Positions 1-7,098 of a stretch of 64,000 nt of DNA are shown one piece after another; the first letter of the stretch is position 1, and each line of letters begins with the position of its first letter. The notes beneath the pieces were generated by a model that was not told the DNA's origin, did no database searches, and saw only the letters and a program-made list of their open reading frames with translations. The position numbers and the translations under genes were made by a program. The DNA lies in assembly GCA_002239085.1 (NCBI GenBank), contig MPNP01000007.1:1-64000 (forward strand), in the 5' to 3' direction. The stretch comes from Rhodobacteraceae bacterium bin131. GTDB lineage: Bacteria > Pseudomonadota > Alphaproteobacteria > Rhodobacterales > Rhodobacteraceae.

Positions 1-7
1 ATGGTGA

Positions 8-187
8 TTTGACTTGCCAGATCTGGATTGTAGCACATTGCAAGAAAGTTATTGGCCTTTTTCCTAATCGCTCGATATTCAGGAAGATACCGGCCTGCTT
101 GCCGCATTAACCAAACTGGAGGGGGATAGACAGTATCACCGCGAAGTACTCTTAACAAAGGCTTTTGAGACGAATGATTTATGTTAG
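8..187 (+). other. possible decayed coding fragment
   Basis: One frame reads 19 sense codons, a TAA at 65-67, then 39 codons of ordinary-looking soluble-protein composition ending in TAG at 185-187. There is no start codon and no family I recognise. The composition of the second part (acidic, Leu-rich, no low-complexity bias) resembles real coding sequence more than the DNA that follows. It could be the end of a broken gene starting outside the window, or chance. Confidence 0.15.
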
Positions 188-805
188 TTTGCATAGACTA
201 AAATTTAGGCTTGAAGGTTTGCCTAGTTGACCCGCTTATAAAATAACGTTTAATTGTAGAGAATAGATTAGTCAATCGGGGGTGATTAGTCACTGTAACT
301 TCCCCAATCCACCCCTTAATCAACCGAACAACCCCAATATACTAACTTTTTACGATCAATTGATATTGAAGGACAACAAGAGGAATCTTAACTATTCAGC
401 AACCAGAAGGCTATATTTGTTTCAGTCCATCTGTACAATATATCTAATTGAAGCAAAAGTTGTTTCCACAAGGATTGAGAGGGTACTCAAAAAGTAAGGT
501 CGGTAGACTGTTCGCAATTTTACAAACAAGAAAACATATAGAAACAGTAAGCATTTGTGCATCAATTTAATCCTCAATGAGGAACTGAGGGCTTGTCTTA
601 TAAGGAATTTATGGAAGTGTATCGAGTAGATGTATCGGTCTGCTTTTTATTTAGCACTGCTTCACCTGTTTAATTCCGAAAGAAATTCTTATGAAATTGA
701 CTTAGAGATGATTCGGTGTGAAGCAGTTTAATGCAATAAATTTAAAACGAAGATTGAATTGATGATGAAACTAAACAATTTTGAACATTAAATAATGAAT
801 TTGTC
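188..805. other. gene-free AT-rich stretch
   Basis: I see no convincing gene here. A 71-codon open frame (282-497) has no ribosome-binding site, no family resemblance and a composition typical of AT-rich noncoding DNA. No tRNA-like cloverleaf, strong hairpin with a T run, or tandem repeat was noticed. Confidence 0.5.
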
Positions 806-973
806 ATGCTAAATAATATTGGTTTGCCCGGCTTTATGTTACTTATTATATTGCCCTTTTTCATCTACATTGTATGGCTAGTTTGTTCTTGGATTAGCAG
901 GTCGTCAAAGAAAAAGAAGTTAGAAAACGAACTCTTGGAATTAGAAATAGAGAAAAAAAGGAAAGAGGGTTGA
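806..973 (+). CDS. small predicted single-span membrane protein
   Basis: This frame encodes a 55-residue protein of unknown function. Residues about 9-29 form one uninterrupted hydrophobic helix rich in Leu, Ile, Phe and Val, ending at Cys-Ser-Trp. A basic patch (SRSSKKKK) follows, and then a highly charged Glu/Lys/Leu segment that would form an amphipathic helix. The layout (short N-terminus, one membrane span, charged cytoplasmic helix) is typical of small bacterial membrane proteins. The span's start (GLPGFMLL) vaguely recalls TatA, but the TatA hinge is not evident and I do not assign it. No clear ribosome-binding site precedes the ATG. It lies 281 bp upstream of hemC on the same strand. 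Confidence rests on composition alone. Confidence 0.45.
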   Translation: MLNNIGLPGFMLLIILPFFIYIVWLVCSWISRSSKKKKLENELLELEIEKKRKEG

Positions 974-1254
974 AAAAATCTACAATGAAGTAGTTTTCAG
1001 AATATACCAAGGTCAATCAAACCAACGATTTTCCAGGGTTATCGAATGCTGCCGGAAGAATACAATTATTCAATTAACTAATTCAAACAATACGGATTGT
1101 ATAGTTCTTTGAACCGATTAGAACTAATAAACAACTTAATCACATAGTCACTTAATTCACAGTTAGAAGTTCAACAAAACCTTTTCTTACCCGAGTGACT
1201 CAGACCTCTTTTATCCTCAAAGAATGATAAGCAAATAGATTCCCAAACACTCAT

Positions 1255-2199
1255 ATGACTTCAATTATTCACAAGAATAATTCCCCCGTAATTCGGATTG
1301 GAACCAGAGCTTCAAAGCTTGCCAAGAAGCAGGCACAAGAAGTTAAAAACGAATTCTTACTTAAGTTAGTCGCTGATGAAAAAAACATAATCCTTTCTGA
1401 ATATACGACAGTTGGCGACCGAGTTCATGATAGGCCTTTTCGGATGATCGGAGAAAAGGGAGTATTCTGTAAGGAAATTGAAACGGCGATTCTTGCCGGT
1501 AAAATTGATGGCGGTGTACATTCGCTTAAAGATATGCCAGTTGACCAACCGGAAGGATTGCTGATTGCAGCTTATTTCAAGAGAGAAGATCCACTTGATG
1601 CATTAATTACTCATCAAGCAAAAAATTTGCATGAGCTACCGAGAAATGCGATAATTGGTACATCCAGTATTCGGCGACAATTGCAAATCGCCAGAGCTAA
1701 CACAACAGTAATCGTTGAACCAATTCGAGGCAACATTTTAACTCGAATCAATAGTTGGAAAAAGGGTGAGGTGGACGGTCTTGTTCTCGCCTGTGCCGGG
1801 CTAAACCGAATGAAACTCTTTGGACTGCCACGATTTACTATTCCGTATTCAATTTTGCTTCCTGCACCAGGACAAGGAACAATTTGTTTCGAATGTCGTA
1901 CTGATGACCGTCAAACAATTGAGATTCTCAAACAAGTCAACCATGTTGAAACCGAGCTCGCATCTAAGGCTGAACGTTCATTTCTACGATCATTGGGAGG
2001 AAGCTGTGATCTTCCAGTTGCTGGATTTGCTACAATCAACGCAAACGAGTTGATATTAAGAGGTGAATTTTACTCTGATAAATTAGAGCGATTTATTTCT
2101 GGTACAAAAACTGCCCAAATTAATCAAGGAACCGATTTGGGTCAAGCATTAGCTGATGAACTCCTTGAGGAGGAGAGTCAAAAGCTTGCTGTGGTTTGA
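1255..2199 (+). CDS. hemC: hydroxymethylbilane synthase (porphobilinogen deaminase)
   Basis: HemC polymerises four porphobilinogen molecules into hydroxymethylbilane in the cytoplasm, the step of tetrapyrrole (haem/sirohaem) synthesis before HemD. The 314-residue product is of normal length. It opens with the family signature IRIGTRASKLA, has the active-site HSLKDMP containing the catalytic Asp, the Arg-rich GTSSIRRQLQ substrate-binding segment, and a GGSC motif whose Cys should carry the dipyrromethane cofactor. The gene stands alone: the upstream 281 bp (974-1254) show no other gene, and the neighbour downstream is convergent. No strong Shine-Dalgarno precedes the ATG; translation may be leaderless or weak. 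Other haem genes are not in the window. Confidence 0.96.
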   Translation: MTSIIHKNNSPVIRIGTRASKLAKKQAQEVKNEFLLKLVADEKNIILSEYTTVGDRVHDRPFRMIGEKGVFCKEIETAILAGKIDGGVHSLKDMPVDQPEGLLIAAYFKREDPLDALITHQAKNLHELPRNAIIGTSSIRRQLQIARANTTVIVEPIRGNILTRINSWKKGEVDGLVLACAGLNRMKLFGLPRFTIPYSILLPAPGQGTICFECRTDDRQTIEILKQVNHVETELASKAERSFLRSLGGSCDLPVAGFATINANELILRGEFYSDKLERFISGTKTAQINQGTDLGQALADELLEEESQKLAVV

Positions 2200-2258
2200 A
2201 CTGTTGACCTCTGATTATCTGGCGGGTAAGTATTATAGGTCGGGAGTTGTTAATTTAT

Positions 2259-2561
2259 TCAATCAACATTGAGTTCGTTAAGAATTTCGGCAAACTGAGC
2301 CCCATGAATATCACTATCAAGTCGACTCCCCTGGATATGATGCCGAGGAAAACTAATTTTGAGCGTATGCAATGAGGGAATTTTGAAAATCTCTAATTGA
2401 TTTTCACTGACTTGAAATAAATTGGCTATGATTTCTGGGGTCAATGTTTCAAGTAACCATTGATAATTGGTCTGATTGATACAAAACAAGTCAATTGTTA
2501 TACAGAATGGGCCAGCATTCTTTGATCTGATCTTTTTAACCCTGCTACCGAGTTGTGCCAT
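2259..2561 (-). CDS. DUF4387 protein, AtuA-associated
   Basis: This 100-residue protein matches from memory the DUF4387 family: an N-terminal RSKNAGPF motif, a central two-helix part and a C-terminal DIHGAQ motif. Members almost always sit next to, or are fused to, AtuA-like DUF1446 proteins, and the pair is thought to work together on acyl-type substrates. The precise reaction is not established. Here the gene overlaps the end of the AtuA-like gene by 17 bp, so the two are translationally coupled as the last genes of the tctC operon. hemC converges on it with a 59 bp gap. Confidence 0.8.
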   Translation of the reverse strand: MAQLGSRVKKIRSKNAGPFCITIDLFCINQTNYQWLLETLTPEIIANLFQVSENQLEIFKIPSLHTLKISFPRHHIQGSRLDSDIHGAQFAEILNELNVD

Positions 2562-3912
2562 TGACTTCTATGACCTCTAATTGAAAGGGTTCCATTGGGT
2601 CTGAAACAACCAATGCATGATTGAGGTAGAATTCATAGAGCGGGCCTCTTGGTGTTTCCGCCGGGGAGTAAGGAAAAGAAAATGTTGGAAGCTCTTCGTC
2701 AGCAGAGAGAGGATAATGAAGAAAATACGGGTTGGCATGTTTTGCAATTTCGTTGGCAATATCTTGTGTATCGGCCGTCACAATACATAACACACCAATC
2801 TCTGCAGGATTAGTGTTTTTAGTTTCTAATTTTCCAAGAGTGCTGTTGCTTCCAATAAGACGAAAATCAAGGCTGAATTGTTTGGGGTTGAGTTCAAAAC
2901 TTTGTTCAATTGTTTCCAGCAAGTAGGATTTTAAATTATTGACCCAAGTGGCAGCATTTTTTATGTAGTGCTGATTGCGTAAGAGCGTAAGAGTTGTGGT
3001 TTGATAACCGCTAATGCCAACACCTTCTAATTTGACACTATACTGTTTGGCTTGAATCCACTTTGAACCACTCACTCTGACTCTTTTTGGTGAAACTGCC
3101 TCGTATTGTGCTTCGGTGACATCAAGATAACCGCCGGGCTCAATTAGTTTAAATGGGTTAGCATTTTCATAAAGCATGTGAGAGGAAACCGAGTAAGGTG
3201 TACATTGCGCGTCAGGATGTAGCGGTTCAACTTCACAATAAGTATCAAAAAATTCAACCAAAATACAACCGCTCATAGGATGGGTGGAACACAACGCACC
3301 ACATTCAGCAATTTTTGCTCCATGCCACGCAATTCCAGCTTGAGTTGAATGCAAGAGAGGTAGAGCCGCGATGGAAGCGGTATCAGTTGCTCGCCCTGCA
3401 ATCACAATATCAGCTCCCGTATTGAGAGCAGCCTGAATTTGCTCAACGCCCATTAAGGCAACAATGTTTTGGCAGTTTTCAATAATCTCGGCTGAGATAG
3501 ACGGGGCATACTGCAAGGCCAAAAGCTTTTTGTCTAACCATGCTCTCTTTATTGTCTCCGGTTCCTGTGAGGATTTAATTGTCGCAATTTTTAAGTTGAT
3601 TTTGAGTGAGTGAGCAATTTCGTTGGCAATGCCGACTAACCAATCAACTGAGCGATTAGTTCCGCACGTTCCCGCTGAAGTAATTATCAGCGGAACCTTG
3701 GCTCTGTTTTGTGCCTCAATTAAAATACGTAATTCATTTTGGGTTGTCGCTGACGCATATTTTGATGTTCCAGTACCAAGATAGTAAGGACCACTATCGG
3801 TTGAGCCCCCATCAATCGCAATGAGGTCAGGGCGACGTTCTAGTCCTTCTCGTAGTGCATCTTGGTCAAACTGTAAGCCAAGTACACCTGAAGGAACAAG
3901 TACTTTAACCAT
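2545..3912 (-). CDS. AtuA-like acyclic terpene utilisation family protein (DUF1446)
   Basis: The 455-residue protein belongs to the DUF1446/AtuA family, named after a protein of the acyclic terpene (citronellol/geraniol) utilisation cluster of Pseudomonas. The sequence shows the family's N-terminal AIDGGSTDSGPYYLG motif, a TSAGTCGTNR segment near residue 80 and the conserved ADIVIAGRATDTA stretch near residue 165. No signal peptide or membrane span is present, so it should be cytoplasmic. It lies 16 bp after tctA and overlaps a DUF4387 gene, an arrangement suggesting that it processes whatever the Tct transporter imports. The real substrate is unknown, and terpene use should not be assumed since no atuC/atuF carboxylase is nearby. 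Confidence 0.85.
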   Translation of the reverse strand: MVKVLVPSGVLGLQFDQDALREGLERRPDLIAIDGGSTDSGPYYLGTGTSKYASATTQNELRILIEAQNRAKVPLIITSAGTCGTNRSVDWLVGIANEIAHSLKINLKIATIKSSQEPETIKRAWLDKKLLALQYAPSISAEIIENCQNIVALMGVEQIQAALNTGADIVIAGRATDTASIAALPLLHSTQAGIAWHGAKIAECGALCSTHPMSGCILVEFFDTYCEVEPLHPDAQCTPYSVSSHMLYENANPFKLIEPGGYLDVTEAQYEAVSPKRVRVSGSKWIQAKQYSVKLEGVGISGYQTTTLTLLRNQHYIKNAATWVNNLKSYLLETIEQSFELNPKQFSLDFRLIGSNSTLGKLETKNTNPAEIGVLCIVTADTQDIANEIAKHANPYFLHYPLSADEELPTFSFPYSPAETPRGPLYEFYLNHALVVSDPMEPFQLEVIEVNGTTR

Positions 3913-3928
3913 GTGTCTTTGCCCACGA

Positions 3929-5437
3929 TTAGTTTGTTGAAGGTGGGGTCGGTTTGTTAAGAAATCTTCTTAAAAACATGGGGGCAATGAATCCAGCAAT
4001 TGAAGCAACCCATAAGCCAATGGCAATGTTTGAAGAGAAAAGATAAGTCCAATCACCATCAGAGATGATCATCGCACGTCTTAAATTGTCTTCCATGTTG
4101 TTACCAAGCAAGATGCCAAGAATAATAGGAACTGTTGGAATATCAACTTTGCGACAGAGATAGCCAAATAGACCAAATAAAATCATGAGAAATAAGTCAT
4201 GTGAACTGCCAGAAAGAGAATAAATTCCTCCAAAAGCAACCATAGTAATTCCCGGTAGAAGGATACTTGGCGGTACAGTCAATATTTTAACAAAAATTCT
4301 GACCAAGGGGACATTCATGATGAGCAGTACAAAATTGGCAATTAACAATGAAGCCATCAATCCCCACACAACCTCGGGTCTTTCCTCAAATAGCAAAGGA
4401 CCAGGTGTGATATTCAAGGTTAGTAATATAGCGAGCAAGACTGCTGTTGTTCCAGAACCGGGAACTCCCAAGGTTAACATAGGAACTAAAGCTCCACCGG
4501 CGGCAGCATTATTCCCTGCTTCTGGAGCCGCAACACCCTTAGGATTTCCCTGACCAAAGGTGTCTTTATCGCGGGCAATTGCCTTTTCAGACATGTAGGC
4601 TAAAAAACTTCCTAATGACGCCCCAGCTCCTGGAAGTATACCAGCAAAAAAGCCGATTGCTGTGCCTCTCAGCATAGTCATCCAACAACGGGCAATATCT
4701 TTGAATGGAATTGTGATTTTCTCAAGCTTTATCCCAAGAGCCGTATTTTTGCCATGACTTTCAATGTAAATGAATACCTCAGCAACAGCGAATAAACCGA
4801 CAATCGCTACAAGAAAGTCGACACCATCTAAAAGTGAGACTTCACCAAATGTTAATCGGGGTAACCCCGACTGATTATCAAGCCCAATCATGGCTATTCC
4901 TAATCCGATTGCCGAAGCTAAGGCAGCCTTGATTTGATTTTTTGAGGCGAGTCCTCCGAGAGTGCAAAAAGCGAGTAAGTACAGGGCAAAATATTCTGAC
5001 GGGCCAAACAAGTAGGCAACCCGTGCCAGGGCAGGGGCTAATAACATCAAGCCAATGGTTGCCAAAAATGCCCCGACAAATGAGGACACTCCCGACAAAA
5101 CAAGCGCATCTCCTGCACGCCCCTTTTTGGCCATTGGAAAGCCATCAAGAGTCGTCATAAGGGCGGGTTCATCTCCTGGTATGTTGAGTAATATTGATGA
5201 AATTCTACCCCCGTACATGGCACCATAGTATACGGATGTCATTAATACCAATACTTCAGTTGCATCCAGGCCTAAAGAAAAGGCAAGAGGGATTAAGAGG
5301 GCCACTCCATTTGAAGGTCCTAAACCAGGTAATGAACCAATAATTGTCCCTGCAAAACAACCTGATATCGCAAGTAAAAGTGTTGAAAAAGAAAGGGCTA
5401 TTGCAAATCCCTGACTAAGATTTGCAAAAAACTCCAT
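3929..5437 (-). CDS. tctA: tripartite tricarboxylate transporter, large membrane subunit TctA
   Basis: This is the large integral-membrane component of a TctABC secondary transporter, which moves a carboxylate captured by periplasmic TctC across the inner membrane. The 502-residue protein is of family length and has many hydrophobic spans. It contains the glycine-rich family motifs GTIIGSLPGLGPSNG near residue 30 and GILPGAGASLGSF near residue 265, and a second conserved block around LTLGVPGSGTTAVLL. The gene lies 2 bp after tctB and precedes the AtuA-like gene by 16 bp. Substrate is not readable from the sequence: family members carry citrate, tartrate, glutarate, terephthalate and others. 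Confidence 0.95.
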   Translation of the reverse strand: MEFFANLSQGFAIALSFSTLLLAISGCFAGTIIGSLPGLGPSNGVALLIPLAFSLGLDATEVLVLMTSVYYGAMYGGRISSILLNIPGDEPALMTTLDGFPMAKKGRAGDALVLSGVSSFVGAFLATIGLMLLAPALARVAYLFGPSEYFALYLLAFCTLGGLASKNQIKAALASAIGLGIAMIGLDNQSGLPRLTFGEVSLLDGVDFLVAIVGLFAVAEVFIYIESHGKNTALGIKLEKITIPFKDIARCWMTMLRGTAIGFFAGILPGAGASLGSFLAYMSEKAIARDKDTFGQGNPKGVAAPEAGNNAAAGGALVPMLTLGVPGSGTTAVLLAILLTLNITPGPLLFEERPEVVWGLMASLLIANFVLLIMNVPLVRIFVKILTVPPSILLPGITMVAFGGIYSLSGSSHDLFLMILFGLFGYLCRKVDIPTVPIILGILLGNNMEDNLRRAMIISDGDWTYLFSSNIAIGLWVASIAGFIAPMFLRRFLNKPTPPSTN

Positions 5438-5439
5438 TG

Positions 5440-5871
5440 CTAAAAACCTCTAATTGCGTAAAGTCCGAGACCTAAGCCATAATTCAAAATTAAGAACAAG
5501 CCGATTGAGAGGCCTACTCCTGTTAATATGGCATGTTTAGCGTTGGGGACAATCAGATAACTCAAAACAATTGATGTAATTATGGCCGGGATAATAAAAC
5601 CGTAAGGACGGAGCGTAATTGAGAATACATACATCATAAGTGCTGCAATCGCTAGTTTTCCATAAACCTTCAAGGGCGGCCATGATGTAAATTCATCAGG
5701 GAGTATAATGATTAAAATGCCACAAATTAATGCCACACTGCTGACAATAAATGGGAAAGTTTTTGACCCCACAGGATCTGGTAAAAACCCTGTGGGAATG
5801 AGTGTTACATTGTAAAGGTAGAGGCCTGCGATAAGACAGACTCCCAAACCTACAATTCGGTCAGCAATCAC
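5440..5871 (-). CDS. tctB: tripartite tricarboxylate transporter, small membrane subunit TctB
   Basis: A 143-residue hydrophobic protein with about four or five membrane segments, positioned between tctC and tctA as the poorly conserved small subunit of the transporter. The start is a GTG at 5871 that overlaps the tctC stop codon (TAGTG), so translation is coupled to tctC. Assignment relies on size, hydrophobicity and operon position more than on a motif, which is normal for TctB. Confidence 0.88.
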   Translation of the reverse strand: MIADRIVGLGVCLIAGLYLYNVTLIPTGFLPDPVGSKTFPFIVSSVALICGILIIILPDEFTSWPPLKVYGKLAIAALMMYVFSITLRPYGFIIPAIITSIVLSYLIVPNAKHAILTGVGLSIGLFLILNYGLGLGLYAIRGF

Positions 5872-6839
5872 TATTGGATAACTCCAAGTTCCTTGGAAAG
5901 AGTTTGGATATCAGCAATGACTTCGGCAAGATATACCTGAAAATCGTCACCGACCTTGGTAAATGGAGCAAGCCCATTATTTGCCATTTCTTGTGCCCAT
6001 TCAGGTGAAGCTGCGACTTGATCTAGAGCGTTGGCCCATTTATCATAGTCAGCTTGAGATATACCTTTGGGGACATACAATCCACGCCAATTGACGGCTA
6101 CAAGGTCAACACCTTGTTCTATTGCAGTTGGAATATCTTCAAAACCAGGAATACGTTCATCGGTAAAGACCGCTACAACACGGACATCTCCAGTATTTAA
6201 GAACCCAACAACTTCGGAAATATCTCCCGTCATTGCTTGTGTGAAGCCACCAATAGTCTGAGTAATGGCATCTCCACCCCCATCAAGACCAATATACTTT
6301 ACAGAAGATACATCATTATAGCCCACTTCACCCAAAGCCATCAACACCTTAAGGTGATCAAAACCTCCGGTGGCAGAGCCCCCAGCAAAGGTAACCGATG
6401 ACGGGTCATTTTTTACCGCATTCAGTAAATCCATTAGATTCATGTACGGTGAGTCAGCAGCAACGACTAATACGCCGGGATCGGCACCAATTGCACCTAA
6501 AAAGGAAACTTGGTCAGACGTCATTCCAGCATAGGCATTTTGGGCTAATCGAGTGGCAGTAGCAGAAGAAGCGGCGACAATCAGATTCCCGTCTTCATTG
6601 CGCTCATTTACAACATGACTGTACGCGACTGCACCGCCACCGCCGGCCATATTAGTAACTTTAACTTGCTCATCAATGGCACCAATATCATACATGATTT
6701 TGCCGATACTGCGGCAGGTAAAATCCCAACCACCGCCAACATTGGCCGGTGCAATACATTCAGCAGAATAGGCCGCAGTTCCAAGACCCATGGAGAGGAC
6801 AAGTCCAACCCCAATCGCCAGTTTTCTAAATAATCTCAT
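5871..6839 (-). CDS. tctC: tripartite tricarboxylate transporter, periplasmic binding protein TctC
   Basis: TctC-type proteins bind the substrate in the periplasm and hand it to TctAB. The 322-residue product has a classical signal peptide (basic start, hydrophobic core to about residue 24, then AYSAE) and the family pattern of a glycine-rich N-terminal NVGGGWDFTCR segment, an NMAGGGGAVAY loop that wraps the ligand carboxylate, and a FAGGSATGG motif. A strong AGGAGG ribosome-binding site sits 7 bp before the ATG. It is the first gene of tctC-tctB-tctA-atuA-DUF4387. The upstream 259 bp to glnD must hold the promoter. Confidence 0.94.
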   Translation of the reverse strand: MRLFRKLAIGVGLVLSMGLGTAAYSAECIAPANVGGGWDFTCRSIGKIMYDIGAIDEQVKVTNMAGGGGAVAYSHVVNERNEDGNLIVAASSATATRLAQNAYAGMTSDQVSFLGAIGADPGVLVVAADSPYMNLMDLLNAVKNDPSSVTFAGGSATGGFDHLKVLMALGEVGYNDVSSVKYIGLDGGGDAITQTIGGFTQAMTGDISEVVGFLNTGDVRVVAVFTDERIPGFEDIPTAIEQGVDLVAVNWRGLYVPKGISQADYDKWANALDQVAASPEWAQEMANNGLAPFTKVGDDFQVYLAEVIADIQTLSKELGVIQ

Positions 6840-7044
6840 AAAATCCTCCTAAAATTTAAAATATTACGTGTCAACAATTTGATACCAATACGTGAAAATA
6901 ACAAGAACTAAATGACCTTTAGCACCTTTCTTTTTTGATTAAAATGTTGCAAAACAAGGGTGAGCATGAACAAATCCCTGAATATTGAGGGGGATGTATC
7001 GAAAAAAAGTGGCGAATTGATGACCAAAATTGGCAAGCACTTGA

Positions 7045-7054
7045 TGACCGGTCA
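7045..7054. promoter_or_regulatory. perfect 10-bp palindrome upstream of tctC
   Basis: TGACCGGTCA is a perfect palindrome in the 259 bp gap between glnD and tctC, about 205 bp upstream of the tctC start. It is symmetrical like a dimeric regulator half-site pair, but it is short and single-copy here. Calling it an operator is a guess. Confidence 0.15.
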
Positions 7055-7098
7055 ATCTTATTAGAAGTAATCACTCTCGGCCTTGATTGATTTTCAAC

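Noticed and set aside
282..497. 71-codon open frame upstream of hemC
   Set aside because: No ribosome-binding site, composition like AT-rich noncoding DNA (many Asn, Ile, Tyr), no recognisable motif.
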